Positions 8,715-18,524 of a stretch of DNA of 64,000 nt are shown one piece after another. Each line of letters starts with the position of its first letter. Positions within the stretch are counted from its first letter, which is position 1. Under the pieces are notes generated by a model. It saw only the letters and a list, made by a program, of their open reading frames with translations. It had not been told where the DNA came from and did no database searches. Origin of the DNA: Edwardsiella piscicida (GTDB taxonomy: Bacteria > Pseudomonadota > Gammaproteobacteria > Enterobacterales > Enterobacteriaceae). The stretch is from assembly GCF_001896205.1 (NCBI RefSeq), contig NZ_MPNU01000001.1, positions 2,460,240-2,524,239 of the forward strand, given 5' to 3'. Both the position numbers and the translations under genes were made by a program.

Positions 8715-10979
8715 TTACCCGTTATGGCCGTCAACGCCAAACCAAGCATGATACCAATGCGGATCTATTTGCTGCCGTTGGGCGCTGACCCGCCAGCCGG
8801 CGGCAGAAAAATCCACCCGAATCATCCCCTCGTGAGCGGTATCCCGCCAGGCGATCCCCCGCTGCTCGTAGCGCTGGCGCACCGACGGTGCGGGAAAGCG
8901 CCAGGGAGAGTAACGGGCGGCCGACGACAGCGCCAAGGCCGGCTGCACCGCCTGCAGCAGCTCCTCGCTGGAGGAGCTGCGGCTGCCGTGATGGGGAACC
9001 TGCATCACCGCGGCGCGCAGGTCCGTCCCCGTCGCCAACAGCGCCCGCTCGCTGTCAGCCTCAATGTCCCCCGTCAGCAGCAGCGCGCCCCCCGGCCCGC
9101 TGATACGCACGACGCACGAGTCGTTGTTACGCGGGCGAGCCACCGCCCGAGGCGGCCAGAGAAAGTCGATCCGTAGCCCCTGCCAATAGGTATGCAGACC
9201 GCGCCGGCACGGGAGATCGTTCGGCGCCGGCGAGGCGAGCCAGACCAGAGGATAGGCCTGGGTCAGCGTTCGCCGCCCTCCCGCATGATCGCTGTCGGCA
9301 TGGCTGATGATGATCCCGCTCAGCCGGAGCCCCTGCCAACGAAGGTATGGCAGCACGATCTGCTGCGCCGCGTCGCCACCCGGCCAGCGTCCCCCGCTGT
9401 CATACAGCAGCGCCTGTCCGCGCCGGCTGATCGCGATGGCCTGCCCGTGGCCGACATCCATCATCTCGACCCGCCACCCCTCGCCACCGCTGCGTCCGCG
9501 CAGCGCCCCTCCGGCGGCCAGCAGCCCGCACAGCAGGCACAGCCACAGATCGCGCCCCCCTTGGCGAATCGACCACAGCAGAGCCAGCGCTAGCGCCAGC
9601 GCGCTATAAACCAAGGCGAGCGAGCTCGGCGTCAGCCAGCCATCGGGCAAGCGGCGCAGCAGCGCCAGCAGCGCCTCCAGTAGCCACAGCGCCACGCCCC
9701 ACGCCCCCTCTCCCGCCCACGGTAAACCGACCAGCGTCAGTAACAGCCCCGCCAGCGCCAAGGGCATGACGCCCAGCGAGACCAGCGGTACCGCCGCCAG
9801 ATTGGCCAGCGGCGCGGTCCAGCTGATGCCGTGGAACAGCGCCAGCTGCAGCGGTGACAGCAGCAGCAGTAGCCCCAGCTGCAGGTGCAGTAATCGCAGC
9901 GGCGCACAGCCGGGGCGGCGCAGTCGATCGCTTAACGGCTGCCAGGCGGACCAGAACAGCAGCGACGCCACCGCGCTCACCGACAGCCAAAAGCCCGACG
10001 ACAGCAGCAGCAGCGGCTCAGTTAGCAGCCCCAGCGACAGGGTCAGCGTGAGCACATCGCGCAGCGTAGACTGGCGTCCGCGCCAGCGCCACAGGGCATA
10101 CAGCGTCACCATCAGCGCAGCGCGCAGCGTCGGCGGCGGTACTCCCGCCAGCCAGGCATAGCCCCAGGCGGCCAGCACCGCCAGCGCCAAAGGCTGGCGC
10201 GGCGTCTGCCAATGCAGCGGCAACAGCAGCGCTACCCCGCGCCAGAGCCCGTGAGCCAGCGCGGCGGCCAGGGCAATATGCAGCCCGGAGATCGCCAGCA
10301 GGTGCAGCGTCCCGCTCTGGCGCAGCAGCGTGCGTGATTCTGCCGTTATCCCTCCCCGCTCGCCGAACAGCAGCGCCAGCAGCAGCGGTTGGGCTGAATG
10401 GTCGGCTAGGCGCCGGACGGCAAGATCGATGATGCGCTGGCGCAGCGTGCGCCGGGGATCCAGCAGACGATAGCCACGCGGCGTCGCGCTCAGCACCACG
10501 TCCTGAGACAGATAATGACGCTGGCGATCGAAGCCCGCCGGGTTCAGGGTACCGTGCAGCGCCCGCGGCATCGCATCCACCTGCCAGCGCTGCCCGGCCG
10601 CGAAGGGAAAGCGGAGGCTGTCCCAGTGCAACAGCAGACGGAACGGCGCAACCGCCCGCCCCGCCAGACGGGTTACCCGCAGAATAACCGGCTGACGCGG
10701 CGCGGCGCTCGCCAGCGACGCCGACACCACCTGCCCTTCAAGGGTCACCGCACGATCGGCGTAGGCGAGCGGCCGCAGCGCCTGATGGCCCCGCTCGCTG
10801 CCCCACAGCAGCCCCAGGCACAGCAGCCCGATCCGCAGGCTCACCCCGCCGCGCCGCCGCAGACACAGCAGCGCTACGCCCAGCAGCAGCGCCGATGCGC
10901 CCCCCGACGGCAGCGTCGGCAGCCACAGCAGCGGCAGCATACCGCACGCCAGATAAAATAACGCCGTCGGCAGCCCCAT
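8715..10979 (-). CDS. ycaI: ComEC/Rec2 family DNA uptake channel protein (YcaI)
   Basis: A 754-residue polytopic inner-membrane protein, equal in length to E. coli YcaI. Order: short N-terminal membrane anchors, a ComEC N-terminal OB-like region (about 60-170), the Competence membrane domain starting near TLHLLAISGLHIALAAAL, then a C-terminal metallo-beta-lactamase-like domain with ISHADSDHAGG, LLTGDIEADSE and VPHHGSRSSS. ComEC proteins carry single-stranded DNA into the cytoplasm in competent bacteria and may be nucleases. Very leucine-rich and GC-rich. In E. coli this gene (comEC) is needed for growth on DNA as a nutrient; a similar role here is inference. Confidence 0.95.
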   Translation of the reverse strand: MGLPTALFYLACGMLPLLWLPTLPSGGASALLLGVALLCLRRRGGVSLRIGLLCLGLLWGSERGHQALRPLAYADRAVTLEGQVVSASLASAAPRQPVILRVTRLAGRAVAPFRLLLHWDSLRFPFAAGQRWQVDAMPRALHGTLNPAGFDRQRHYLSQDVVLSATPRGYRLLDPRRTLRQRIIDLAVRRLADHSAQPLLLALLFGERGGITAESRTLLRQSGTLHLLAISGLHIALAAALAHGLWRGVALLLPLHWQTPRQPLALAVLAAWGYAWLAGVPPPTLRAALMVTLYALWRWRGRQSTLRDVLTLTLSLGLLTEPLLLLSSGFWLSVSAVASLLFWSAWQPLSDRLRRPGCAPLRLLHLQLGLLLLLSPLQLALFHGISWTAPLANLAAVPLVSLGVMPLALAGLLLTLVGLPWAGEGAWGVALWLLEALLALLRRLPDGWLTPSSLALVYSALALALALLWSIRQGGRDLWLCLLCGLLAAGGALRGRSGGEGWRVEMMDVGHGQAIAISRRGQALLYDSGGRWPGGDAAQQIVLPYLRWQGLRLSGIIISHADSDHAGGRRTLTQAYPLVWLASPAPNDLPCRRGLHTYWQGLRIDFLWPPRAVARPRNNDSCVVRISGPGGALLLTGDIEADSERALLATGTDLRAAVMQVPHHGSRSSSSEELLQAVQPALALSSAARYSPWRFPAPSVRQRYEQRGIAWRDTAHEGMIRVDFSAAGWRVSAQRQQIDPHWYHAWFGVDGHNG

Positions 10980-11201
10980 CCATCCTCCACCGCAGGTTAA
11001 AACGGGGAGTGTGCACGCAAAGGCAGACGGGGTAATCCGGCAAGATACACGCCTGCGCAGCGGCGCGCAAAAAGCGTCATCGCCAATGAAAATCTACGCC
11101 GCTCACGGACTGGGGGGTAAAGAAATGGAGAGCGCGCGCGGGCGCGCTGGAGGCCCCATGAACGATCGCCGCCGCCATCGGAGGGGGTCTACGATTGATA
11201 A

Positions 11202-11230
11202 GAAAAATGGCGCCATTCGGCGCCATTTTA
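11202..11230 (-). terminator. Intrinsic terminator after ihfB
   Basis: The palindrome AAAATGGCGCC-GAAT-GGCGCCATTTT followed by further Ts on the reverse strand lies 20-45 bp past the ihfB stop. Its A-rich left flank could let it act in both directions. Confidence 0.85.
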
Positions 11231-11247
11231 ATCAATTCAATCCGCAA

Positions 11248-11532
11248 TCAAGCGTAGATGTTTGCCCGATCGCGTAACTCTTTACCCGGTTTAAAGTGGG
11301 GAACGTATTTACCTTCCAGCTCCACTTTTTCGCCGGTTTTCGGGTTACGGCCGACGCGGGGAGCACGGTAGTGAAGTGAAAAACTGCCAAAACCACGGAT
11401 CTCGATGCGTTCACCATCGGCGAGCGTAGCTGCCATATGTTCCAGCATCTCTTTTACCGCATCCTCAACGGCCTTAGCAGGCAGATGGGGCTGCTGACTG
11501 GCAAGTCTTTCAATGAGTTCTGACTTGGTCAT
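11248..11532 (-). CDS. ihfB: Integration host factor subunit beta
   Basis: IHF-beta pairs with IHF-alpha (himA, not in this window) to bend DNA by about 160 degrees at specific sites. The 94-residue protein has the full family sequence: [25 protein letters not shown] and [20 protein letters not shown]; the arm proline lies in the latter segment. It follows rpsA after about 87 bp that contain a hairpin without T-run, so read-through from the rpsA promoter plus an own promoter is likely, as in E. coli. Confidence 0.98.
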   Translation of the reverse strand: MTKSELIERLASQQPHLPAKAVEDAVKEMLEHMAATLADGERIEIRGFGSFSLHYRAPRVGRNPKTGEKVELEGKYVPHFKPGKELRDRANIYA

Positions 11533-11594
11533 ATATCCTCCAAGCTGTGTCTCCCATGACGGGAGAGCGCACGATGCAGCTTAACTACCGTTAC

Positions 11595-11614
11595 AGGGCG
11601 GCTTACGCCGCCCT
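11595..11614 (-). other. Hairpin between rpsA and ihfB
   Basis: A perfect 8-bp stem (AGGGCGGC / GCCGCCCT, 4-base loop) lies 5-25 bp past the rpsA stop. No T-run follows, so it is probably an mRNA-stabilising or attenuating structure rather than a full terminator. Confidence 0.5.
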
Positions 11615-11619
11615 CATCA

Positions 11620-13293
11620 TTATTCGCCTTTAGCAGCCTTGAATGCTTCAGCCATAGCGTTGTTGGAGAAGTTTGCATCGTCCTGGCTGTTTACGGCAGC
11701 CATGGCATCTTTCTCTTCCGCTTCGTCTTTAGCACGTACAGACAGGCTTACAACGCGGTTTTTGCGATCAACGCCGGTGAACTTAGCTTCGACTTCGTCG
11801 CCTACGTTCAGAACCAGAGTCGCATCTTCAACGCGGTCGCGAGAGGCTTCAGAAGCACGCAGATAGCCTTCTACGCCATCAGCTAATTCAACTGTAGCAC
11901 CTTTCGCGTCAACAGCGGTGACTTTACCAGTAACAATTGCACCTTTCTTGTTCAGAGAGATGTAGTTGTTGAACGGATCTTCCGCCAGCTGTTTAACGCC
12001 CAGGGAGATACGCTCACGCTCTGCGTCAACCTGCAGAACGACGGCTGCGATTTCGTCGCCTTTCTTGTATTCGCGGACGGCTTCTTCGCCGGCAACGTTC
12101 CAAGAGATGTCAGACAGGTGCACCAGACCGTCGATGCCGCCTTCCAGGCCGATGAAGATACCGAAGTCAGTGATTGACTTGATCTTACCTTCAACGCGAT
12201 CGCCCTTGTTGTGGGTTTCAGCGAACTGCTGCCACGGGTTGGCTTTGCACTGCTTCAGGCCCAGGGAGATACGGCGACGCTCTTCGTCGATATCCAGAAC
12301 CATAACTTCCACAACGTCACCAACGTTAACAACTTTGGACGGGTGGATGTTCTTGTTGGTCCAATCCATTTCGGATACGTGAACCAGGCCTTCAACGCCT
12401 TCTTCGATTTCAACGAAGCAGCCGTAGTCGGTCAGGTTGGTCACGCGACCGGTCAGTTTGGTACCTTCCGGATAACGCTTGGCGATAGCGACCCACGGAT
12501 CTTCGCCCAGCTGCTTCAGACCCAGGGATACACGGGTACGCTCGCGGTCGAACTTCAGCACCTTAACGGTGATTTCATCGCCAACGTTGACGATTTCGCT
12601 CGGATGCTTAACGCGTTTCCAAGCCATGTCAGTGATGTGCAGCAGGCCGTCAACGCCGCCCAGATCAACGAATGCACCGTAGTCAGTGAGGTTCTTAACG
12701 ATACCTTTAACTTCCATGCCTTCCTGCAGGTTTTCCAGCAGCTGATCGCGTTCTGCGCTGTTTTCAGACTCGATGACAGCACGACGAGAAACTACAACGT
12801 TGTTGCGCTTCTGGTCCAGCTTGATAACTTTAAACTCAAGCTCTTTGCCTTCCAGGTGCAGAGTGTCACGCACCGGACGTACGTCTACCAGGGAGCCCGG
12901 CAGGAACGCGCGGATACCGTTCAGCTCTACGGTGAAGCCACCCTTCACTTTACCGTTGATAACACCGGTAACAGTTGCAGCGTCTTCGTAAGCTTTTTCC
13001 AGCATCAGCCAAGCTTCGTGACGCTTAGCTTTTTCGCGGGACAGCTGGGTTTCACCGAAGCCGTCTTCTACTGCATCCAGAGCCACATCAACTTCGTCGC
13101 CTACCGCGATTTCCAGTTCGCCCTGAGCGTTTTTGAACTGCTCGGCCGGAATGGCAGACTCAGACTTCAGACCGGCGTCAACCAGGACTACGTCTTTGTC
13201 GATAGCAACAACAACGCCACGAACGATGGAACCCGGGCGGGTTTCGATTTCTTTCAGTGATTCTTCAAAGAGTTGAGCAAAAGATTCAGTCAT
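11620..13293 (-). CDS. rpsA: 30S ribosomal protein S1
   Basis: A 557-residue protein, the same length as E. coli S1, built of six S1 RNA-binding domains; successive repeats carry signatures such as [40 protein letters not shown] and [20 protein letters not shown]. The first two domains dock on the ribosome (through S2) and the later ones bind mRNA, helping initiation on weak ribosome sites. Codon use is the most biased in the window, as expected for a ribosomal protein. cmk lies upstream in the same direction. Confidence 0.99.
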   Translation of the reverse strand: MTESFAQLFEESLKEIETRPGSIVRGVVVAIDKDVVLVDAGLKSESAIPAEQFKNAQGELEIAVGDEVDVALDAVEDGFGETQLSREKAKRHEAWLMLEKAYEDAATVTGVINGKVKGGFTVELNGIRAFLPGSLVDVRPVRDTLHLEGKELEFKVIKLDQKRNNVVVSRRAVIESENSAERDQLLENLQEGMEVKGIVKNLTDYGAFVDLGGVDGLLHITDMAWKRVKHPSEIVNVGDEITVKVLKFDRERTRVSLGLKQLGEDPWVAIAKRYPEGTKLTGRVTNLTDYGCFVEIEEGVEGLVHVSEMDWTNKNIHPSKVVNVGDVVEVMVLDIDEERRRISLGLKQCKANPWQQFAETHNKGDRVEGKIKSITDFGIFIGLEGGIDGLVHLSDISWNVAGEEAVREYKKGDEIAAVVLQVDAERERISLGVKQLAEDPFNNYISLNKKGAIVTGKVTAVDAKGATVELADGVEGYLRASEASRDRVEDATLVLNVGDEVEAKFTGVDRKNRVVSLSVRAKDEAEEKDAMAAVNSQDDANFSNNAMAEAFKAAKGE

Positions 13294-13520
13294 GTTGATA
13301 ATCTTCAGGATTCTTTAATTGAACGTCCATCCGGCATCCGGCCAGACGGGGTTGTTTAACATACCTCGGCTGCATTCCATCGCGGCGAGGGGTACTAATT
13401 ATACAACGTTTTTCACGGCTAAACGAACTAATTTATCAATAACAACAATAGACAGCGCGTAAAAATAACGACGCACCGCCCCGTTGACTGCGGCCATGCC
13501 GCACCGCCGTGAATGCCCGC
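13294..13520 (-). promoter_or_regulatory. rpsA leader and promoter region
   Basis: The 227 bp between cmk and rpsA are gene-free and become AT-rich at 13396-13460. In E. coli the equivalent leader folds into hairpins that let S1 repress its own translation and shows an unusually weak Shine-Dalgarno. Here too no strong GGAGG is visible before the ATG at 13293, consistent with that mechanism. Confidence 0.5.
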
Positions 13521-14198
13521 TTACGCCAGCGTCTGGCGCGCATGGGCCAAGGCCTGCGCGATAACCTGCTCGATAGACAGGGTCGTCGAGTCGAGCAGCA
13601 GCGCCCCCGCCGCCGGGACCAACGGTGCCACGGCCCGGTTACGATCGCGGAAATCGCGCTCTTTAATTTCGGCTAAAAGACTTTCAAAGTTAACATCAAA
13701 GCCCTTTTCCTGCAACTGCAACATCCGGCGGCGCGCGCGCTCTTGCGCGCTGGCGTCCAGAAATATTTTCACCGGCGCATCGGGGAAGACCACCGTTCCC
13801 ATATCGCGACCGTCGGCGATCAGCCCCGGCGCCTCGCGGAACGCGCGCTGACGACGCAGCAGCGCCTCACGCACCCGGGGAAAGGCCGCCGCGCGCGACG
13901 CGGTGTTGCCGACGGTCTCCGTGCGGATCGCCGTGCTGACATCCTCCCCCTCTAGGATCACCCGCAGATCGCCTTCGGCGGCGTCAAAGCGCACGTCCAG
14001 GTGCGCCGCCAGCGGAACCAGCGCCTCTTCTGAATCGATATTAACCTGGTGGTGCAGCGCCGCCAGCGCCAGCACGCGGTAAATCGCACCGGAGTCGAGT
14101 AAATGCCAACCAAGGGCCTGTGCCAGCGCCTTGCACAGCGTTCCTTTACCTGCGCCGCTGGGCCCATCTACGGTAATGACCGGGACTATCGCCGTCAT
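13521..14198 (-). CDS. cmk: Cytidylate kinase
   Basis: Cmk phosphorylates CMP and dCMP with ATP. The 225-residue protein has the P-loop [18 protein letters not shown] near residue 10, the family sequence [33 protein letters not shown], and the LID-region arginines ([23 protein letters not shown]). It lies between aroA and rpsA as in E. coli but without ycaL. A GAGGAGA ribosome site lies just before the ATG. Confidence 0.97.
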   Translation of the reverse strand: MTAIVPVITVDGPSGAGKGTLCKALAQALGWHLLDSGAIYRVLALAALHHQVNIDSEEALVPLAAHLDVRFDAAEGDLRVILEGEDVSTAIRTETVGNTASRAAAFPRVREALLRRQRAFREAPGLIADGRDMGTVVFPDAPVKIFLDASAQERARRRMLQLQEKGFDVNFESLLAEIKERDFRDRNRAVAPLVPAAGALLLDSTTLSIEQVIAQALAHARQTLA

Positions 14199-14248
14199 TC
14201 TTGTCTCCTCTCAATTGGAACCTCCGATCCCGCGGATCGGCGAAAACA

Positions 14249-14293
14249 TGTTGGGGAATGGCGACGTCGCCGCACTCGCGCCATTCCCCAACA
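14249..14293. repeat. Perfect 15-bp inverted repeat between aroA and cmk
   Basis: Arms TGTTGGGGAATGGCG at 14249-14263 and the exact complement at 14279-14293 enclose a 15-base loop. It begins about 50 bp upstream of the cmk start. There is no T-run on either strand. It could be an RNA hairpin in the cmk leader, a protein site, or a dispersed repeat of the genome; the window contains no second copy. Confidence 0.7.
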
Positions 14294-14452
14294 CGCTCAG
14301 CGATGGGCATGAAATACGCCGGCATTATACGCTGCCACCGGGCGAACTGTTACCCTTGAGGAGACGGTTGCTGGAAAAACGGGCGCCGGAAGACGCCGCG
14401 CGGGCGCCCCCCAAACGATTGCCTGTGCCGCTGCGCAGGCGATCAGAGAGCA

Positions 14453-14483
14453 AAAAGCCGGCGTACGCCTACGCCGGCTTTTC
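14453..14483 (-). terminator. Intrinsic terminator after aroA
   Basis: The stem AAAAGCCGGCGTA / TACGCCGGCTTTT is followed by TTTTTG on the reverse strand, 27-57 bp past the aroA stop. It ends the serC-aroA transcript. Confidence 0.88.
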
Positions 14484-14509
14484 AGATTACCCCCTAACGC
14501 AAACGCGGC

Positions 14510-15796
14510 TTAGCGCGGATGGCACAGGGCGGAAAACTGGCTAAAGTAGTCGGGAAAGGTTTTCGCGGTGCAGCCGGGATCGCAGATGGTCACCGGCGTG
14601 TCCGAAAGCGCCACCAGCGAAAAGCACATGGCCATGCGGTGGTCGTTATAGGTGGCGATCTGCGCCGCCCGCAGCTGCGCCGGCGGCTCGATGCGCAGAA
14701 AGTCCGGCCCCTCTTCGACCACGGCCCCCACCTTCTGCAGCTCACAGGCCATCGCCGCCAGGCGATCGGTCTCCTTAACGCGCCAGTTGTAAATATTGCG
14801 CAGGGTCGTCGGCCCTGTGGCGAACAGCGCGGTAGTGGCGAGGGTCATCGCCGCATCGGGGATCGCGTTCATATCCATATCGATACCGTGCAGGCTATCC
14901 CGGGTGCAGGCGATATAGTCATCGCCCCATTCAATATGGGCCCCCATTTTCTCCAGCGCGTCGGCAAAGTGAATGTCCCCCTGCATGCTGTGGCGGCCGA
15001 TCCCGGTCACCCGGACAGTGCCGCCGGCGATCGCCGCACCGGCCAAGAAGTATGACGCCGAGGAGGCATCCCCTTCGACCAGGTAGTCGCCCGGGGCCTG
15101 ATAGGTCTGGCCCCCGCGCACCACGAAATGGCGATACGCGTGATGCTCCACCTCCACGCCGAACGTCCGCATCATCGCCAGCGTGATAGCGATATAGGGC
15201 TTGGAAACCAGCTCCCCCAGAATGGTGATACGGGTCTCCTCTGCCGCCATCGGCGCCGCCATCAGCAGCGCAGTCAGAAACTGGCTGGAGACCGAACCGT
15301 CAACGCTGATGTCGCCGCCGTTAAAGCCGCCGCGCAGGCGCACGGGCGGATAGCCATCGCTCTCCAGATAGTCAACGTGCGCGCCGCCCTGACGCAGGGC
15401 CGTCACCAGATGCGCGATCGGGCGCTCCTTCATGCGCGGCTCCCCGGTCAGGATCACATCGCGCTGCCCCAGGCTGAGCGCCGCCGCCAGCGGGCGCATC
15501 GCCGTGCCGGCGTTGCCCAGAAACAGCGTCAGCGCGCCGTGGGCGCTCAGCGTCCCCCCGAGCCCCTGCACCTCGCAGCGGGTGCGGCAGTCCGACAGCT
15601 GATAGCGCACGCCCAGCGCTTTAAGGGCATCGAGCATGTAGCGCACATCGTCGCTGTCGAGCAGGTTGTGCAGCCGCGTCACGCCGCGGGCCTGCGCCGC
15701 CAGGAGCAGGGCGCGGTTGGAGACGCTTTTCGAACCAGGCAGATTAATCTCGCCGCTAAAGCGGCGCACGGGGTGTAACGTCAGGGCGGACGACAT
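14510..15796 (-). CDS. aroA: 3-phosphoshikimate 1-carboxyvinyltransferase (EPSP synthase)
   Basis: AroA joins phosphoenolpyruvate to shikimate-3-phosphate, the sixth step of the chorismate pathway. The 428-residue protein has the class I signatures [47 protein letters not shown] and the C-terminal [13 protein letters not shown]-like segment. Class I enzymes are the glyphosate-sensitive kind (family knowledge). It follows serC after a 186-bp gap with an internal terminator, so expression is only partly coupled. Confidence 0.98.
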   Translation of the reverse strand: MSSALTLHPVRRFSGEINLPGSKSVSNRALLLAAQARGVTRLHNLLDSDDVRYMLDALKALGVRYQLSDCRTRCEVQGLGGTLSAHGALTLFLGNAGTAMRPLAAALSLGQRDVILTGEPRMKERPIAHLVTALRQGGAHVDYLESDGYPPVRLRGGFNGGDISVDGSVSSQFLTALLMAAPMAAEETRITILGELVSKPYIAITLAMMRTFGVEVEHHAYRHFVVRGGQTYQAPGDYLVEGDASSASYFLAGAAIAGGTVRVTGIGRHSMQGDIHFADALEKMGAHIEWGDDYIACTRDSLHGIDMDMNAIPDAAMTLATTALFATGPTTLRNIYNWRVKETDRLAAMACELQKVGAVVEEGPDFLRIEPPAQLRAAQIATYNDHRMAMCFSLVALSDTPVTICDPGCTAKTFPDYFSQFSALCHPR

Positions 15797-15936
15797 GCTA
15801 AATCACTCCTGCTGGGCAAACGGCGCCGCCGTCATGGCCGCGCTTCCTATGAAGGGTTAAGGGTATTTTTGTACCGTTTTTATTGAGCGCTGTCACTATA
15901 CGGCGCGCCATCGGCGTCTGCTCGGCGGCGATGCCA

Positions 15937-15966
15937 ATAAAAAAAGCCCCGCGGATACGGGGCTTA
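15937..15966 (-). terminator. Terminator/attenuator between serC and aroA
   Basis: A stem AAGCCCCG / CGGGGCTT followed by TTTTTTATTG on the reverse strand lies just past the serC stop. Because serC-aroA is a known operon, this is probably a partial terminator that lowers aroA relative to serC. Confidence 0.8.
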
Positions 15967-15982
15967 GGTCGCGCGCTGAAAA

Positions 15983-17074
15983 TCAGCCGTGGCGACGGGC
16001 GAAGTCTGCCATAAACGCCACCAGCGCCTGCACGCCGGCCAGCGGCATGGCGTTATAGATGGAGGCGCGCATGCCGCCGGCGACCTTATGCCCCTTCAGC
16101 GCATGCAGCCCGGCCTTTTGCGCCTCGTCCCAAAACAGCGGATCCAGCGCGCTGTCCACCATCTGGAACGGAACGTTCATCCGCGAACGGTTGGCGGGCG
16201 CCACATCGTTGCGGTAAAACTCGCAGCCGTCGATCGCGTGATACAGCAGATCGGCCTTAGCCTGATTGCGGCGCGCCATTTCGCTCAGCCCCCCCTGCTC
16301 TTTAAGCCACTTGAAGACCATTCCCGACAGATACCAGGCAAAGGTCGGCGGCGTGTTGAACATGGAGTCATTTTCCGCCAGCACCTGGTAGTCGAGGATC
16401 GACGGGATCTCCCGACGCGCGCGCCCCAACAGATCCTCCCGAACGATCACCAGCGTGATCCCCGCAGGACCGACGTTCTTCTGAGCGCCGGCATAGATAA
16501 GCCCATAGCGACTCACGTCGATAGGGCGTGAAAGAATGGTCGAGGACATATCGGCCACCACCACCCGATCGCCGAAGTCCGGCTCCTCATCGATCGTGAC
16601 GCCGTCGATAGTTTCATTCGGGCAATAGTGCAGATAGGCACTATCGTCCAGCAGATCCCACTGCGCCATGGGCTTCATCGCCAGCTTACCGTCCACGCGG
16701 TGGGCGATATCGATCGCATGGGGATCGCAGTACCGCTGCGCCTCTTTTGCCGCGCTCTGCGCCCAGTAGCCGCCAACGGCATAGTCGGCCCGCGCCGTCC
16801 GCTCAGACCCCAGTAGGTTGAGCGGGACCGCGGCAAACTGACCGCGGGCGCCGCCGTGACAGAACAGGATACGGTAATCTGCCGGTACCTTGAGTAAATC
16901 GCGCAGATCCTGCTCGGCCTCGGCGGCCACCTGCATAAACGCCTCACCTCGGTGGCTGATCTCCATTACCGAGGTCCCCAGCCCGTGCCAGTTACACAGC
17001 TCCTGTTCGGCCCGGCGCAGTACCTCTACCGGCAGCATCGCTGGCCCGGCGCAGAAATTATAAACCTGAGTCAT
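15983..17074 (-). CDS. serC: Phosphoserine/phosphohydroxythreonine aminotransferase
   Basis: SerC is a PLP enzyme in serine synthesis and also in pyridoxal phosphate synthesis. The protein shows [13 protein letters not shown] at the N-terminus, [18 protein letters not shown], the PLP-lysine segment [15 protein letters not shown] and [14 protein letters not shown]. With the ATG at 17074 the protein is 363 residues, close to the 362 of E. coli; this start has a GGTGAG site, whereas the GTG three codons upstream does not. It heads the serC-aroA unit. Confidence 0.97.
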   Translation of the reverse strand: MTQVYNFCAGPAMLPVEVLRRAEQELCNWHGLGTSVMEISHRGEAFMQVAAEAEQDLRDLLKVPADYRILFCHGGARGQFAAVPLNLLGSERTARADYAVGGYWAQSAAKEAQRYCDPHAIDIAHRVDGKLAMKPMAQWDLLDDSAYLHYCPNETIDGVTIDEEPDFGDRVVVADMSSTILSRPIDVSRYGLIYAGAQKNVGPAGITLVIVREDLLGRARREIPSILDYQVLAENDSMFNTPPTFAWYLSGMVFKWLKEQGGLSEMARRNQAKADLLYHAIDGCEFYRNDVAPANRSRMNVPFQMVDSALDPLFWDEAQKAGLHALKGHKVAGGMRASIYNAMPLAGVQALVAFMADFARRHG

Positions 17075-17269
17075 GTCACTCACCGCTCTCGCTAAATTTC
17101 ACCCGTAGGTGTTTGGTTGACAGGTCTTTGGTTGTATCACCGCTGGACAGACGCCGCAACGGTTATCACCCGCCGTGCCCATGCCGCCGTCGCCCATGGC
17201 CCCAAGAGGACGCAGCGCCCCTGTCATAAGCGTAGCCAAAATGGAAGAACCGGCGCAGAAAGATGCAGT

Positions 17270-17290
17270 ATGGCGCCCATAGGGCGCCAT
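17270..17290 (-). other. Hairpin downstream of ansB
   Basis: A 9-bp perfect stem (ATGGCGCCC / GGGCGCCAT, 3-base loop) lies 45-65 bp past the ansB stop. No T-run follows. It may be a weak terminator between ansB and serC. The rest of the 260-bp gap should hold the serC promoter; nothing else was recognised. Confidence 0.45.
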
Positions 17291-17334
17291 CGGGTAATCG
17301 GCGGGAAACGGGGGACGTCTGCCCCCGTCCGCTA

Positions 17335-18381
17335 TCAGTAGGTGTTGAAGATTTTCTGGATCTGCTGCGGATTTTTGGTCTCCGTCAGCGCCAGCTGCAG
17401 CAGGATACGGGCCTTCTGCGGATTCAGCGTACCGGATGCGATAAAGCCGTACTTGGCGTCGTCCACTTCGGCGTCCTGCGTGGTTGAGCCCGTCGGCACG
17501 CGGGAGGAGCGAACCACCGCGACGCCGTCGTGCGCGGCATTGGCCAGCGCGTCGAATACCGTCTTATATATGTTGCCATTGCCGACGCCGGCGCTCACGA
17601 TCCCCTGGTAACCGTCTTTCACCAGCGCCTCAACCGGCAGCGCGCTGGCGTTGGCATAGTTATAGACGATGCCGACTTTCGGCAGCGAGGTCAGCTTGCT
17701 GACGTCAAACGGCGTTTGGGTCGTATGCTTACGCGCCGGCGTACGCTGGTAGTCGATCTTGCCGTTGTGAATATAGCCCAGCGGGCCATAGTTCACGGAC
17801 TTAAAGGTTTCCACCCCGGTAGTGTTTGTCTTGGTTACGTCGCGACCATCCAGCACCGTATCATTCATGGCGACCAGCACACCGCGGTTGGCGGAGGCCG
17901 GATCGGCGGCGGTAACGACCGCGTTATACAGATTGAACGGGCCGTCTGCGCTCATCGCCGTGGACGGGCGCATCGCGCCGACCAGCACCACCGGCTTATC
18001 GCACTTCACGGTCAGATCCAGGAAATAGGCCGTCTCTTCCATCGTGTCGGTGCCGTGGGTGATCACGAACCCGTCGGTCTTGCTGCACTCGGCGTTGATT
18101 TTCTTCGCCAGCTTCAGCCAAACCTGATCGTTCATGTCCTGGGAACCGATGTTCACCAGCTGCTCACCCTTGATGTTGGCAATGTTTTTCAGCTGCGGCA
18201 CCGCGTCCACCAGCGCCTCTACCCCGACCTTCCCGGCGGTGTAGTTGGACTTGGTGGCGGAATCGCCGCCGCCGGCAATGGTACCGCCCGTCGCCAGTAC
18301 GGTGATGCTCGGCAGCGCCAGCGCCGCGCCGCTAAAGCCGGAAACCAATAGTGCCAACAGGCTAACCTTGACTAACTTCAT
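17335..18381 (-). CDS. ansB: Periplasmic L-asparaginase II
   Basis: A 348-residue type II asparaginase that hydrolyses asparagine to aspartate and ammonia in the periplasm. A signal peptide (MKLVKVSLLALLVSGFSGAALA) precedes mature LPSITVLATGGTIAGGG, which carries the first catalytic Thr; the second triad is in ITHGTDTMEETAYFL and the active-site Lys in LVGAMRPSTAMSADGPFN. Two Cys residues (NAECSK, TVKCDK) can form the conserved disulfide. Aspartate produced can feed anaerobic fumarate respiration. The upstream region carries one CRP-type half-site (TCACA) but no full box I could identify. In E. coli ansB lies elsewhere, so it is inserted here between serC and ycaO. Confidence 0.96.
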   Translation of the reverse strand: MKLVKVSLLALLVSGFSGAALALPSITVLATGGTIAGGGDSATKSNYTAGKVGVEALVDAVPQLKNIANIKGEQLVNIGSQDMNDQVWLKLAKKINAECSKTDGFVITHGTDTMEETAYFLDLTVKCDKPVVLVGAMRPSTAMSADGPFNLYNAVVTAADPASANRGVLVAMNDTVLDGRDVTKTNTTGVETFKSVNYGPLGYIHNGKIDYQRTPARKHTTQTPFDVSKLTSLPKVGIVYNYANASALPVEALVKDGYQGIVSAGVGNGNIYKTVFDALANAAHDGVAVVRSSRVPTGSTTQDAEVDDAKYGFIASGTLNPQKARILLQLALTETKNPQQIQKIFNTY

Positions 18382-18524
18382 CCCAATTCTCCTTATGTTA
18401 ACTGCATGAATTATCTATTTTATCCATACAAAAAATGTGACCTCAGACAGACATAGCGAATACGTGGAGGAATAGGCTAAAAAAACGTATCATGCGCTTT
18501 TGACCTCCGCATAAAGTGACACAA

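Noticed and set aside
12211-13260. Forward open frame of 349 codons opposite rpsA
   Set aside because: A mirror frame produced by the strong codon bias of rpsA; no ribosome site or known family.
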